Notes: generated by a model from the sequence alone, not told the origin. Positions 8,605-17,966 are shown, counted from the first letter of the stretch. The stretch is 64,000 nt of DNA from Croceimicrobium hydrocarbonivorans (GCF_014524565.1 NZ_CP060139.1:62001-126000); one strand, 5' to 3'. Program-made: numbers and translations.

Positions 8605-9387
8605 ATGAGTACGACTAATCCAAGTAAAATAAACCAACTGCTTCAACTCCAACCGAAGGGAACAGTTTTGCTGGCATCCTGGCTTTTAGATAAAGGCTAT
8701 AGCTTTGATCTACAGCGTAAATACAGGCATAGCCAATGGTTGGAGGCTATAGGTTCCGGGGCTATGATACGCACCGGAGATAAAGTAAACCTGGAAGGAG
8801 CCATCTATACCCTACAAACTCAACTGGGGTTGAGTATACACTTAGGAGCTAAAACAGCCTTGGCCATGCAGGGCAAATCGCACTATCTGGAGCTGGCTCA
8901 TTCAAAGGCAATCCTATTTGGGAACAAAGATGAGAAACTACCGGCCTGGTTTAGCAAGAACCATTGGGGGCTAAAAGTAAATTATGTTTCCAGCAAATTT
9001 TTAAACAGCACGGCAGGATTCATTCCTTTTGAAGCAAAAGAATTTACCATCAATATATCTGGTCCGGCAAGGGCCCTGCTGGAGTGTCTATACCTTAGCC
9101 CTGATAAACAGGATTTAGTGGAATGCTATGAGCTAATGGAGTCTATGAACAACCTACGCCCAAATTTGGTGCAGGAGCTTTTAGAGAACTGTACTTCTAT
9201 AAAGGTGAAACGCCTGTTCCTTTATATGGCTGAAAAAGCGCGGCATAGGTGGTTTGAATTTCTGGATGTAGAAAAAATAAATTTGGGAAAAGGAAAACGC
9301 AGCGTCGTACCTGAGGGTGTTTATATAGCCAAATATCAAATAACCGTACCTAAAACGCTTGAAATGCATGACCAAAGCAATTTATGA
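8605..9387 (+). CDS. abiEi: AbiEi-family antitoxin of a type IV toxin-antitoxin system
   Basis: 260 residues. The N-terminal ~80 residues form a winged-helix-like region ('PKGTVLLASWLLDKGYSFDL'), followed by the AbiEi antitoxin domain with 'GLSIHLGAKTALAMQGKSHYL'. Its stop lies 19 bp past the toxin ATG at 9368, the usual antitoxin-then-toxin order. Known AbiEi proteins neutralise the toxin without stable contact and autorepress the operon; AbiE systems can act in abortive phage infection. The candidate operator is directly upstream. The AbiEi call rests on length, gene order and motif resemblance. Confidence 0.75.
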   Translation: MSTTNPSKINQLLQLQPKGTVLLASWLLDKGYSFDLQRKYRHSQWLEAIGSGAMIRTGDKVNLEGAIYTLQTQLGLSIHLGAKTALAMQGKSHYLELAHSKAILFGNKDEKLPAWFSKNHWGLKVNYVSSKFLNSTAGFIPFEAKEFTINISGPARALLECLYLSPDKQDLVECYELMESMNNLRPNLVQELLENCTSIKVKRLFLYMAEKARHRWFEFLDVEKINLGKGKRSVVPEGVYIAKYQITVPKTLEMHDQSNL

Positions 9388-10276
9388 GTTACAAGTAGAA
9401 CTCTTGCTTAAAGTACTCCCGGAGATAGCCAAAGAATCTTGCTTTGCCTTACATGGTGGTACGGCTATCAACCTTTTTGTAAGGGAAATGCCTCGTCTTT
9501 CTGTAGATATCGACCTTACGTACATTCCAATTGAAGATAGAAACACATCTCTACAAAATATATTTGAAGCGCTAGCCCGCTTAAAGGCTAATATCGAAAG
9601 AGCGCTACCTGCATCCTTTGTTCAGCATCAGCGGGAAATCTCCAAACTTCAGATTTCAGACCATCACGCTCAGATAAAAATAGAAGTGAATCAAACCAAC
9701 CGGGGTATTTACGCCCCTCCCCAAAAACTCATATTGTGCGATATAGCCCAAGAAAAGTTTGATGCATTTTGTGATATTCCGGTGGTTTCAATGGGTCAAC
9801 TTTATGGTGGAAAATTGTGCGCAGCTCTTGACAGGCAACATCCAAGAGATTTGTTTGATGTAAAGCTTTTGTTGGAGAATGAGGGATTCACTGATGATAT
9901 AAAAAAAGGTTTTCTTCTGGCTCTCTTAAGTAGTAATCGACCTATCCACGAATTGTTAAATCCAAATCTCAGCGATCAACAACAAGCTTTTGAAAATCAA
10001 TTTGACGGAATGGCCATGATTCCTTTCACTTACAAAGATTATGAAACTACAAGGGAGGTGCTTATCCGCACAGTAAATCAATGCCTAAATGAAGCTGATA
10101 AACAATTTCTACTTAGTGTAAAAAAACTAAGACCTGATTGGCAGATCTATGATTTTGAACAATTTCCTTCGGTTCAATGGAAACTGCAAAACCTTAAAAA
10201 GCTTCGGCAAAGAAATCTTGATAAGTACCAGAAACTATACGAGAATCTTGAAGAACACCTATTCTCTAAATCATAA
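9368..10276 (+). CDS. abiEii: AbiEii/AbiGii-family nucleotidyltransferase toxin
   Basis: About 302 residues with the minimal nucleotidyltransferase signature 'HGGTAINLFVREMPRLSVDIDLTY': a glycine-rich helix, then the metal-binding D-x-D pair. The later 'YGGKLCAALDRQHPRDLFDVKLLL' is the conserved K..RxxxRDxxDl region of this family. AbiEii toxins transfer nucleotides (for MenT relatives, onto tRNA 3' ends), which stops translation. The frame is open from a TTG at 9359, but the ATG at 9368 fits better; either overlaps the antitoxin gene. Predicted cytoplasmic. Confidence 0.85.
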   Translation: MTKAIYELQVELLLKVLPEIAKESCFALHGGTAINLFVREMPRLSVDIDLTYIPIEDRNTSLQNIFEALARLKANIERALPASFVQHQREISKLQISDHHAQIKIEVNQTNRGIYAPPQKLILCDIAQEKFDAFCDIPVVSMGQLYGGKLCAALDRQHPRDLFDVKLLLENEGFTDDIKKGFLLALLSSNRPIHELLNPNLSDQQQAFENQFDGMAMIPFTYKDYETTREVLIRTVNQCLNEADKQFLLSVKKLRPDWQIYDFEQFPSVQWKLQNLKKLRQRNLDKYQKLYENLEEHLFSKS

Positions 10277-10496
10277 ATAGCTCAGTTACTGGAGAAAATC
10301 AATTTACTCCATCACCATCCTCTGTTGTACTACTAGGCAAGACCAGCTAGAGCTGCTATCCTACCTTCTACCTCACTGATACCCTTCATTTTTTAGTGTT
10401 TTCCTAGTACCTATGGAGCCTATAATTACCGCATTTCTCCTACTCAGTAATAAGTTCCTATATCGGTAAAGCTCAGTTATAGGTTTTACTCAATAT
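10277..10496. other. Non-coding stretch at the right end of the AbiE island
   Basis: No credible gene on either strand. 'GCTCAGTTA' occurs twice (about 10280 and 10471). The stretch ends in the second copy of the murQ-end repeat. Confidence 0.4.
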
Positions 10497-10529
10497 GAGC
10501 TGCAGTAGATGCGCATCAGAAAAGCCTTT
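10497..10529 (+). repeat. Right copy of 33-bp direct repeat (ancestral murQ 3' end)
   Basis: Thirty of 33 bases match 7989-8021. The in-frame TAA completing the murQ-like end is at 10529-10531, directly against the stop of the convergent peptidase gene at 10532. This is probably the original murQ-peptidase junction, now separated from murQ by about 2.5 kb. Confidence 0.8.
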
Positions 10530-10531
10530 AA

Positions 10532-12337
10532 TTAGGATCGTTCAACCAATAGGCGCTGACTAATGGATCTTCGGCCTTCTTGCTCCAGGAAATAGTAGAA
10601 CATGCCATTTTTGGCCGAATGCTGATAGCGAATACTATTGGCCCCGTACTCCAAGATAATGGGCTCTTGATGTACTTTACGCCCCTGATAATCATAAACC
10701 TTTAATTGAGCTGGGCCTTCCCATTGGCTATCCTTTACCCAGAACCATAATTGACTTTCACCTTTGGAGGGATTCGGACGTGGAGGCAGTACTTCCAAAC
10801 CATTGCCTTCCGGATATTGGGACCATTCCTGCAAGGAAACCTGCATACAGTTAAACTGATAAGGCATGGGATCTAATTGACCAGCCGCAGTGGATATCGG
10901 CGCTACTTCGCGCTCATCCTGACTAAAGGGGCTCATAATTCCATTACTATCCAAAGCCGCTAATCCGATTAGATATAGTTGATTCGCCTGTAAAGACGGT
11001 ATTACAAAATTTCGTCCCTGAAAGCGATATACGGAATCATAAACGGCGCCAGCTGAATTTTTAACTCCTACCCGATATTCAAAAGCCAAATCTGAATCCA
11101 AGACTTCGATGCGCAGTCCGGTGCTTTCATTGTGTAGAGTAAAATTGGGGGTTTCCGGTGCTGCGGCAATCATGGCGGCTGAAGCTCCGTTTATGATCAC
11201 GTTTCTCTGCAAATAATGGAAGTCGACATAAAAGCTATCGATAGTTCCATTGCTATCGAGATCTACCCCAATCTCATCCAAACCCGTATGCTGATGATCT
11301 TTATAATTGGGAGTCCCTAAGGGGTTTCCATTGCCATGCTCATGGGCGGAGCTAAAGCGAAGGTTCAAAAATCCGTTTTCTCTAAAGGCAATATGATCTC
11401 CTCCTCTACCACTTCGGTCTTCGAGGTTTACCAATTCTATTTCAGGCTTAATTTGGAAGTTTGGTTGAAGCTTTTCATCAAAATTCATCTTTACGCTGCG
11501 CGCGTAACCCTGATAGGTATTACGGTCTGATAAAGGGTTTGCGTACATTCGGATTCTAATCGAATCAATATCACCCGCTGGTGAGCATCCCGGAGGAGAA
11601 GCGGTTTGACCACAGATCGTCCCCCCTACAATATCATTATTGAGCACCGCTTTCACCGCGATATTTTGACTCACACAGTAATCCGAAAATGCCCTAGCTC
11701 CCAAAAGACCTTGCTCCTCCCCATTGGTTAGCATAAAGACCAAAGTATGATCGAAAGTATAGCGACTGAGCACCCGAGCCAGCTCCATTACCAGAACAGT
11801 TCCCGAACCATTATCATCCGCTCCTGGTGCAAAACAATTACTATCACAACGAGCTTCACAACGCGAATCCATGTGCGCCATTATCAGAATTATAGAGGAA
11901 TCTGTGGTATCGGCGCCAGGCAACACGCCCAATACATTTCGGGTACCATGAAGGTCACCACAAGTATTATTCAGAACATCAAAAGTGAAATAAGCGGGAC
12001 GTAATCGATTTTCATTTAGCCTACTGTATTTCTGAAACTCACTGTAAATCCAACGACGAGTAGCCCCAATTCCATAGTTAGCACTGGTGGTGTCTGACCA
12101 GGCATGTCGAGTGGCAAAGCTGCTTAAGATTTGTAAATTAAGGGATAAGCTATCGGCAGAAACCCGATTGAGGAGCTCACAAGCAATTTGATCACTGGCC
12201 TTAATTGCCGTACTAGCAGAATATTGGCCTGGATTGTATTGCCCCTTCAGGATATTTAAAACTTCAGGGCTGGAAAGGCTTTGAGCCGAAAGCGACCCGA
12301 AAAATAATAGTGTACAACTGAATAGTAAATTCCTCAT
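10532..12337 (-). CDS. Secreted M28-family zinc peptidase with T9SS sorting domain
   Basis: 601 residues with a signal peptide ('MRNLLFSCTLLFFGSLSAQ'). The M28 co-catalytic zinc site is readable: His in 'IMAHMDS', bridging Asp in 'PGADDNGSG', Glu-Glu in 'TNGEEQGLLGA', Asp in 'LNNDIVGG' and a late His in 'GGDHIAFRENG'. M28 enzymes are aminopeptidases or carboxypeptidases. A cysteine-rich insertion sits between the first His and the bridging Asp ('RCEARCDSNC'). The C-terminal ~90 residues are a T9SS type A domain ('PPRPNPSKGESQLWFWV', then 'VYDYQGRKVHQE'), so it is exported across the outer membrane. A peptide-scavenging role is inferred. Confidence 0.88.
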   Translation of the reverse strand: MRNLLFSCTLLFFGSLSAQSLSSPEVLNILKGQYNPGQYSASTAIKASDQIACELLNRVSADSLSLNLQILSSFATRHAWSDTTSANYGIGATRRWIYSEFQKYSRLNENRLRPAYFTFDVLNNTCGDLHGTRNVLGVLPGADTTDSSIILIMAHMDSRCEARCDSNCFAPGADDNGSGTVLVMELARVLSRYTFDHTLVFMLTNGEEQGLLGARAFSDYCVSQNIAVKAVLNNDIVGGTICGQTASPPGCSPAGDIDSIRIRMYANPLSDRNTYQGYARSVKMNFDEKLQPNFQIKPEIELVNLEDRSGRGGDHIAFRENGFLNLRFSSAHEHGNGNPLGTPNYKDHQHTGLDEIGVDLDSNGTIDSFYVDFHYLQRNVIINGASAAMIAAAPETPNFTLHNESTGLRIEVLDSDLAFEYRVGVKNSAGAVYDSVYRFQGRNFVIPSLQANQLYLIGLAALDSNGIMSPFSQDEREVAPISTAAGQLDPMPYQFNCMQVSLQEWSQYPEGNGLEVLPPRPNPSKGESQLWFWVKDSQWEGPAQLKVYDYQGRKVHQEPIILEYGANSIRYQHSAKNGMFYYFLEQEGRRSISQRLLVERS

Positions 12338-12400
12338 TTCCCTTTGTTTAGAGAAATATAAGGGAAATACCTTTAAAAGGTTCGAGGAGCTCTTAGGTCT

Positions 12401-13654
12401 TTAGTCGTCTTCAGTTTGACGTAAGCGAACGATTTCAATCTTACTATGACTCACCTCTTCCATTTTCAAGTGGAAGCCATCTATACGGAGTTCTTCGCCC
12501 TTCTCAGGAATCGACTCCAAGTGATTAATGATTAAACCTCCCAAGCTATTGTAGGCTTCATCTTCCGGAAGTTTAAGATTGTATTTATCATTAAGATAGT
12601 CGATCTCCTGGCGAGCAGAAAAAAGGTATTCGCCTTCCTTTACTTTTTGCTCCAGCAGCTCTTCCACATCATGCTCATCATCAATCTCTCCAAAAATTTC
12701 TTCCACCACATCTTCAATGGTCACCAATCCGGATGTACCCCCAAACTCATCCAAAACCACCGCAATACTACGACGCTCTCGCATTAGCAGGTTTAAGGTT
12801 TCATGGGCCGGCATACTTTCTGGTAAGAAGCTCACCGGGCGAAGAATAGAACGAATATCCTCAGGTTTTTTAAAGAGCTCAAAGGAATGAACATAGCCAA
12901 TGATATTATCCACATTCCCTTGATGAATAAGAATCTTAGAAAGATTGCTATCAATAAATACCTCACTGAGTTTACCGATGGGCTCCTCCACATCCATGGC
13001 CACAATCTCGGTCCGTGGCACCATAAATTCGCGGGCTTTACGCTCACTAAAGTCTAGGGCATTTCGGAATATCTGGATTTCATGATCCACGTCTTCTTGC
13101 TCATCACTGGCCTCGGTACGTTCACTGATATAGTTTTCGAGATCTACCTTATTAAAGGCTTTCTGTCCTTCCTCCTCCTCGGTTCCGAGAATGTATTTCA
13201 TCACGAAATTGCTGATGCCCATCATTAACCAAACAATGGGGGCAAATACTATATAGAAGAAACCGCTGGGCAAGGCAAAGAACTCCAATAAGCTAGTGGC
13301 ATTGGTACTAAATATGGCCTTGGGTAGGAATTCGGCAAAAATGAGAATGAATATCGTACTCAGGATTGTTTGCACCAAAAGCAAGAGATAGGCATTCTCC
13401 AAGGGTAAATAGGGATCCAATACCAATGGCATGAACAAGCCATAAATAACCAAAGCGATGTTATTTCCCACCAGCATGGCGGCAATAAATCGAGAAGGAT
13501 TTTTTACCAGATAACCAATAATTCGGTAAATGAAAGTTCCCTTTTGTTGCTCCAACTCAATGTGGAAGCGATTGGAAGAAATGAAAGCAATCTCTACTCC
13601 CGAAAAAAAGGCAGAAGCGAGAATGGTGCTAATGATGATCAGTGCGACTTCCAA
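12401..13654 (-). CDS. CNNM/CorC-HlyC-family membrane protein (DUF21 + CBS pair + CorC_HlyC)
   Basis: 417 residues: DUF21/CNNM transmembrane domain (residues ~1-190, three to four helices, 'FFSGVEIAFISSNR'), a CBS pair (~200-320; 'EFMVPRTEIVAMDVEEP' and 'DEFGGTSGLVTIEDVVEEIFG'), and a C-terminal CorC_HlyC domain. The family includes Mg2+/Co2+ efflux proteins and the gliding-associated GldE of flavobacteria. Which it is cannot be decided from one sequence. It is the last gene of the coaX-lptC operon, three bases after the small membrane protein gene. Confidence 0.85.
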   Translation of the reverse strand: MEVALIIISTILASAFFSGVEIAFISSNRFHIELEQQKGTFIYRIIGYLVKNPSRFIAAMLVGNNIALVIYGLFMPLVLDPYLPLENAYLLLLVQTILSTIFILIFAEFLPKAIFSTNATSLLEFFALPSGFFYIVFAPIVWLMMGISNFVMKYILGTEEEEGQKAFNKVDLENYISERTEASDEQEDVDHEIQIFRNALDFSERKAREFMVPRTEIVAMDVEEPIGKLSEVFIDSNLSKILIHQGNVDNIIGYVHSFELFKKPEDIRSILRPVSFLPESMPAHETLNLLMRERRSIAVVLDEFGGTSGLVTIEDVVEEIFGEIDDEHDVEELLEQKVKEGEYLFSARQEIDYLNDKYNLKLPEDEAYNSLGGLIINHLESIPEKGEELRIDGFHLKMEEVSHSKIEIVRLRQTEDD

Positions 13655-13657
13655 TGT

Positions 13658-13861
13658 TTAGTCTTGTTTGGCCTGTTTTTCTTCCTGTATTCGCTCGTAA
13701 CGCTGACGGGTATAACGACGGAAGAAGAACATAAAGATAGATACTAGGAGGCCTCCACCAAAAATATAGCGCGAATTGCCGTCCATATTCCAGGTCATAT
13801 ACAATTGGTAGGCGCATAAAAAGCCCATCCCAACCCAAACAAACTCAACAAATTTTAACAT
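13658..13861 (-). CDS. Small two-helix membrane protein of the lptC operon, function unknown
   Basis: 67 residues from the ATG at 13861, which comes one base after the lptC stop (TAG-A-ATG). The frame stays open to 13882, but that start would lie inside lptC. Two hydrophobic helices are followed by a positively charged tail ending 'RQRYERIQEEKQAKQD', so the C-terminus is predicted cytoplasmic. I do not recognise a named family. Its fixed position between lptC and the CorC-like gene suggests an envelope role (inference). Confidence 0.65.
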   Translation of the reverse strand: MLKFVEFVWVGMGFLCAYQLYMTWNMDGNSRYIFGGGLLVSIFMFFFRRYTRQRYERIQEEKQAKQD

Positions 13862-13862
13862 T

Positions 13863-14429
13863 CTAAGAAGCATCGTCCTCAATATTTAGCTGGCCGGTTA
13901 CCCGATCCAATTCGTAGCTACTAAAGTTCTGGTCCGCTTGAAAACCCTCCCCCATGATAATTTGATCTTTGGTGGTGATCTTCACAAATTCATCGCTGTA
14001 AATCTTTTCGGTGCGGGCATCCCAAAAGAGTTTTTCGGTGTTCAGCTGCTCACCCTTTTCATTTACCACCACTACATCCCCTCGGGCTTCCCATAGATCT
14101 TTATCGATGAGCTGTAGGGCGTATTCGGCACGTAGTCTGCTAGTTTCCTGTCCGAGGGCATCCAAAAATCGCACATTTATTCCTTCACGAAACTCACGCT
14201 GTGGAATATCCAATTGAGGATAGCTTTCCGCCAATGGCGCCATTAATTCCATCCGGTAATAACTACTATCGGAATAGCGAAGTACAAAATCACGCTGTAC
14301 TTCCATAGGAATACGTTCATCGCGAGCTAGGGCTTGTACCTCCTTTACCTCGTTTTCACAGGCAGTCCATAAAAAAAGCATCGCCACTAAGGTAGCGATG
14401 CTCTTAAGATTATGAAGCTTGAATCGCAT
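13863..14429 (-). CDS. lptC: LPS export ABC transporter periplasmic protein LptC
   Basis: 188 residues. A lipoprotein-type signal with lipobox 'LWTAC' (Cys24) is followed by a single OstA/LptC beta-jellyroll domain containing 'AEYALQLIDKDLWEARGDV', 'NEKGEQLNTEKLFWDARTEKIYSD' and 'VKITTKDQIIMGEGFQAD', the typical LptC signature. LptC links LptB2FG to LptA in lipopolysaccharide transport. Many flavobacterial LptC proteins are lipoproteins like this one. Its start overlaps the TPR gene stop by one base. Confidence 0.88.
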   Translation of the reverse strand: MRFKLHNLKSIATLVAMLFLWTACENEVKEVQALARDERIPMEVQRDFVLRYSDSSYYRMELMAPLAESYPQLDIPQREFREGINVRFLDALGQETSRLRAEYALQLIDKDLWEARGDVVVVNEKGEQLNTEKLFWDARTEKIYSDEFVKITTKDQIIMGEGFQADQNFSSYELDRVTGQLNIEDDAS

Positions 14430-15847
14430 TACCAGTTAACGGTAATGGTTTCATTGATCCAACAACCAATAGAATATTTTTCACCTCCCACGTGACCTAA
14501 CTGGAAGCTGGCCGACTTATCTGGAAGTTGTTGTTTGTAAGCATTGATCAAACGGTTCGCTTTATTAGTAACCGATGCATCAATAGACTTAGCATAGTTT
14601 AGTTTGTCGATAGCAGCCCAGTAAACCGCTTTCTTTTCGAACACATTGCTTCCGCAAGATCCGTCAGCAGCAGCGTAAATGGTTGCTAACATTACATAGG
14701 GGTCTCCGTTCTTCTTATCCAAATTAGCCGCATTAATACAAGCTGATTTAGCTTGAGCCAAGCTACCGCGCTTGATGTAGATGGAAGCTAATTTCAAATA
14801 ATCCGCTGAACGCTTGATAGGGTCTAACTCGAAGTTAATAGCTTCTTTGATGTACTGAGTTGCTTTTGAATAGTCTCCACCGCGATAGGACATGATGAAC
14901 ATCGCACGAGCTGAAGGTGCAGAAGGCTGTAATTTGTAAAGCTCTTCAGAGATACCAAAGAAGATAGGGTTGTCGGTACAATCTTCATACTCACCCTCTT
15001 CATTCTTACGCTCTTTCTGCAACATTTTAGCGGCACGCTTCAACCAAAGGGTATCGCTTTTATTAGCCGCAAAGGTTTCAGCATTGTAGATCAAGTTCAA
15101 CTTATCACAGGTAGCGATAGGACCAAGAATCTTCTCGATATTAGACTCAACTACAGTATAGCGCTCCAATTCACGCTCTGCCTTTTCCAACTCTTTCAAC
15201 TCTTTGGTATCCAAAGCAACGTTGTCAGAATCGCGTTTGCGAATCAGTTCTTCAATTACAACGTTTAAGGCGTTGTTATTCACCTCAATACCCTCGTTTA
15301 CAAGGTTGTAATCGCGGAAAACATCTTCTACTTCGAAAATCTTTTCATTAAATAAACGCGCTGCGGTAATGAAGTAATAGTTGTAGAAAGCAGCGGGTTG
15401 TTCTGCTCCACCAATTTCTAAGGCATATTTAAAGAGGTCATGCGCTTCCTTGTTTTTCTCTTCATTGTATTTGAAGAAATCCAAAGCTTTACGCGTAGCA
15501 ACATCTGCTTCATTGCCTGGGAAAAACTCATTTCGACGATCGTAAACTTCGATCATGAGATTTTTAAACTTACGTTCAGCAGCAGTATCCTTATTCTCGA
15601 TAGCCTGGTCAATCTTAGCCTTAGCGATATAAGGGCCATAGATGAAATTGTTCTTGCTAGAACCTGGGCAGATATCGTAAACGATTTGCCAGGAATCGTA
15701 GGCTTCGAGGAACTGTCTTTTTTGGGCCAGTTCGTAATAGATATAAAGGTTTTCTCTACAACGGAGGCTGTCTTCTCCGTAGTCCTGGGCCTTGAGCAAT
15801 CCACCCAATCCGATTAGGAATGCCAGGGTGTACAGGGTTGCTTTCAT
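14429..15847 (-). CDS. Periplasmic tetratricopeptide-repeat protein of the coaX-lptC operon
   Basis: 472 residues with signal peptide 'MKATLYTLAFLIGLGGLLKAQ'. Helical TPR-like units are spread through it ('RFLNEKIFE..', 'SYRGGDYSKATQYIKEAI', 'LASIYIKRGSLAQAKSACI'), with a central charged coiled stretch around residues 195-235 ('KELEKAERELERY'). It has no enzymatic motif and probably serves as a periplasmic scaffold. Position between the outer-membrane protein and lptC suggests envelope biogenesis, but this is context only. Confidence 0.75.
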   Translation of the reverse strand: MKATLYTLAFLIGLGGLLKAQDYGEDSLRCRENLYIYYELAQKRQFLEAYDSWQIVYDICPGSSKNNFIYGPYIAKAKIDQAIENKDTAAERKFKNLMIEVYDRRNEFFPGNEADVATRKALDFFKYNEEKNKEAHDLFKYALEIGGAEQPAAFYNYYFITAARLFNEKIFEVEDVFRDYNLVNEGIEVNNNALNVVIEELIRKRDSDNVALDTKELKELEKAERELERYTVVESNIEKILGPIATCDKLNLIYNAETFAANKSDTLWLKRAAKMLQKERKNEEGEYEDCTDNPIFFGISEELYKLQPSAPSARAMFIMSYRGGDYSKATQYIKEAINFELDPIKRSADYLKLASIYIKRGSLAQAKSACINAANLDKKNGDPYVMLATIYAAADGSCGSNVFEKKAVYWAAIDKLNYAKSIDASVTNKANRLINAYKQQLPDKSASFQLGHVGGEKYSIGCWINETITVNW

Positions 15848-15861
15848 TTGGGTTGTTTTTG

Positions 15862-17205
15862 TTATCGGTATTTATAATCTATGAACCACTTATCATTAAA
15901 CGTGACAGATAGGTAGAAGCTTATATACTGTTCGCGGATCAAATTGTTTGCGAGGCTGCCGCGTTGACCGGCTACCACTCCTAAATTGATGGTGCTTACT
16001 TTTTGCTCTCCGGGTGCCATGTTTCTTTGGCGGATCGGTAATCCTAATCCAAAAGTAATGCCGTAATTGTAAATATCTTGTCCTGAGATATTTAAGGGGG
16101 TTTTCTCATAGAATCCGCCTATGCGATATTCAGTGTTATTGAAAAAACCTGTTCCGCGTTCCAATGATTTGAAGGTCATTTGAGGGGTCATAAAGCCACC
16201 TAATTCCAAACGATATCCATTTACCAAGGGGTTTCCACCGATGGAAGATTTAAACTCGGAACCATTATAGCTTTCAAAATCAGCATTCACCGCCCAGGAA
16301 ACCTGACGATTTTCCAGATTCATCTTTCCATAGCTTAAGCCAAAGCCAAGCTCAGAAGGTAAAGTATAACTACCCTCATTGGAGCTCCCTCCAACTAGAG
16401 TATCGCGGGCGGTATTGCCATCAATGGTATAATCGAAACTAAGGTCGGTAGAATTAATGCTGGTGGCATTCTGGAAACGCAGGGCTGCCGAAAGGAATCG
16501 ATCCTTAGGCATTAAATATTGATACTGGGCTCCATAATTAAAGAATACTCCACTAATCTGGCTTTCACGATCACTGCGAGTATCCAGGAAGGTATAGTCG
16601 TCGAAGTTTACAATGTTGTTTTCGCGGAGGGAACCAAATACATAATGCATATTCACTCCCAAGCTTAAGCCTTTAGCCACTTCAAAGCTATTACCCCAAA
16701 TTACGGAGTTGAGTCCACCCTGACCATTAAACTGATCGGTGATAGTTACATTGGAATCGGAAGGAAGTATACGACTACTATTAATCTGATAGCCTTTAAA
16801 GCTATAAGGCTGGATAGACACAGCAGAACCCCACCAATCCATAATAGGTACCCCTACCGAGAGGTTACGCATTCCGGAACGGGAATTATCGATATTAACC
16901 GCTGGCGATTCTTGCATTTGATTGATGCGGGTCGCTTCGAAGCCTACATCGAAGGTGGTTAATTTTAAATTAGTGTATGAGGCGGGACTTCCAAAGTTGA
17001 TATTCAGGAAATCGGGGCTAGCCAGAGAAGCGCCTCCCATACCCGTATAGCGTGCATTTAAGCCATGGTACAAATCCCCGAAACCAAAGCGGGAATAAGG
17101 CGAAACCGAATTGGTTTGCGCATAGCTAATGCCAGCCATACATAGCAATAAGCTAAGGTATAAAGCTCTATTTCTGACGGAGGTTGTACTCAAGGATGTA
17201 ATCAA
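15862..17205 (-). CDS. Outer-membrane beta-barrel protein of the coaX-lptC operon
   Basis: 447 residues with a signal peptide ending '..SYAQ'. The mature protein opens with 'SVSPYSRFGFGDLYHGLNAR' and 'YTGMGGASLASPDFLNINFG', a start shared by FadL/PorV-like barrels of Bacteroidota. Alternating amphipathic strands run to a C-terminal 'ISFYLSVTFNDKWFIDYKYR', ending in aromatic/basic residues as in barrel proteins. It overlaps the 3' end of coaX by 38 bp, so it is translationally coupled. Transport substrate unknown. Confidence 0.78.
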   Translation of the reverse strand: MITSLSTTSVRNRALYLSLLLCMAGISYAQTNSVSPYSRFGFGDLYHGLNARYTGMGGASLASPDFLNINFGSPASYTNLKLTTFDVGFEATRINQMQESPAVNIDNSRSGMRNLSVGVPIMDWWGSAVSIQPYSFKGYQINSSRILPSDSNVTITDQFNGQGGLNSVIWGNSFEVAKGLSLGVNMHYVFGSLRENNIVNFDDYTFLDTRSDRESQISGVFFNYGAQYQYLMPKDRFLSAALRFQNATSINSTDLSFDYTIDGNTARDTLVGGSSNEGSYTLPSELGFGLSYGKMNLENRQVSWAVNADFESYNGSEFKSSIGGNPLVNGYRLELGGFMTPQMTFKSLERGTGFFNNTEYRIGGFYEKTPLNISGQDIYNYGITFGLGLPIRQRNMAPGEQKVSTINLGVVAGQRGSLANNLIREQYISFYLSVTFNDKWFIDYKYR

Positions 17206-17929
17206 GGCCGTTCAGCAAAAAATTTGAAGGTGCAAATATGTCATTTTTCAACCACGGGAGCAACAAGGAATGGTCTCCTCCCGTAATTACTGTTCGAATA
17301 GCGCCAAATTCTTCTTCATATTGTGTGATGCTCGCAGAAATTTCTGCGGCGTAACCTCGTACTACGCCGCTAAGGATGGAATTTTCGGTACTATCCCCTA
17401 CTAAATTCGGATATTGAATACCCGACCAATCTACTTTGGGCAAATTGGCGGTAAAATGTTTAAGAGATTTAAATCGCATTTTTAATCCCGGACTGATCGC
17501 TCCACCGTGGTAATTTCCCTGTGCGTCGATAAAGTCGGCGGTAAGGCAGGTACCCAAGTCTAGAACCAGGCAAGCTTCTCCCGGAAAAAATCGATGGGCA
17601 GCAGCAGCCAAGGCCCGTCGATCATTACCCAAGGTCTTAGGACTACTATATAAGATAATATAAGGCAAAGGACTTTCGGGATTCAGGCTTAAGCAATAGT
17701 CAAAATGCTGCCGAACCACTTCTAAATCCCAGGAACCGGTATTGGAAAAGATGCAAGGAGCCTCTTTCGGAAACTTTTTTAAAAAAATTTCAAATTCTTT
17801 TTGCTCCTCAAAGTAGTGGAGATCCTCGCAAGTTTGATTCTGGTATTGAGCCACTTTGATGCGGGTATTACCAGCATCAATCACGATATGCAGGGCTCCG
17901 GCGGCCAAATTATTTTTCAATGCGCTCAA
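17168..17929 (-). CDS. coaX: Type III pantothenate kinase
   Basis: 253 residues. CoaX phosphorylates pantothenate in the first step of coenzyme A synthesis and belongs to the ASKHA fold. Visible motifs: phosphate-1 'IVIDAGNTRIKVAQY', 'LGNDRRALAAAAHRFFPGE', phosphate-2 'LVLDLGTCLTADFID' followed by 'GGAISPGLKMRFKSL', and the adenosine-region 'TVITGGDHSLLLPWL'. It leads the minus-strand operon with five downstream envelope genes, an arrangement I recall as common in flavobacteria. Confidence 0.93.
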   Translation of the reverse strand: MSALKNNLAAGALHIVIDAGNTRIKVAQYQNQTCEDLHYFEEQKEFEIFLKKFPKEAPCIFSNTGSWDLEVVRQHFDYCLSLNPESPLPYIILYSSPKTLGNDRRALAAAAHRFFPGEACLVLDLGTCLTADFIDAQGNYHGGAISPGLKMRFKSLKHFTANLPKVDWSGIQYPNLVGDSTENSILSGVVRGYAAEISASITQYEEEFGAIRTVITGGDHSLLLPWLKNDIFAPSNFLLNGLDYILEYNLRQK

Positions 17930-17936
17930 AAAATGT

Positions 17937-17966
17937 TTTGCACGAATGTAAAAAGTTTTACATTTG
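17937..17966 (+). promoter_or_regulatory. Promoter of tRNA-Phe
   Basis: TTTG (17937-17940), 18 bp, then TACATTTG (17959-17966) is a complete Bacteroidota -33/-7 promoter. It points at the tRNA, whose first base is 44 bp downstream. It lies between the divergent coaX start and the tRNA. Confidence 0.7.

Noticed and set aside
10277-10300. TAGCTCAGTT, as in tRNA D-arms, near the end of the AbiE island
   Set aside because: No acceptor, anticodon or T-arm can be folded around it, so it is a chance match.
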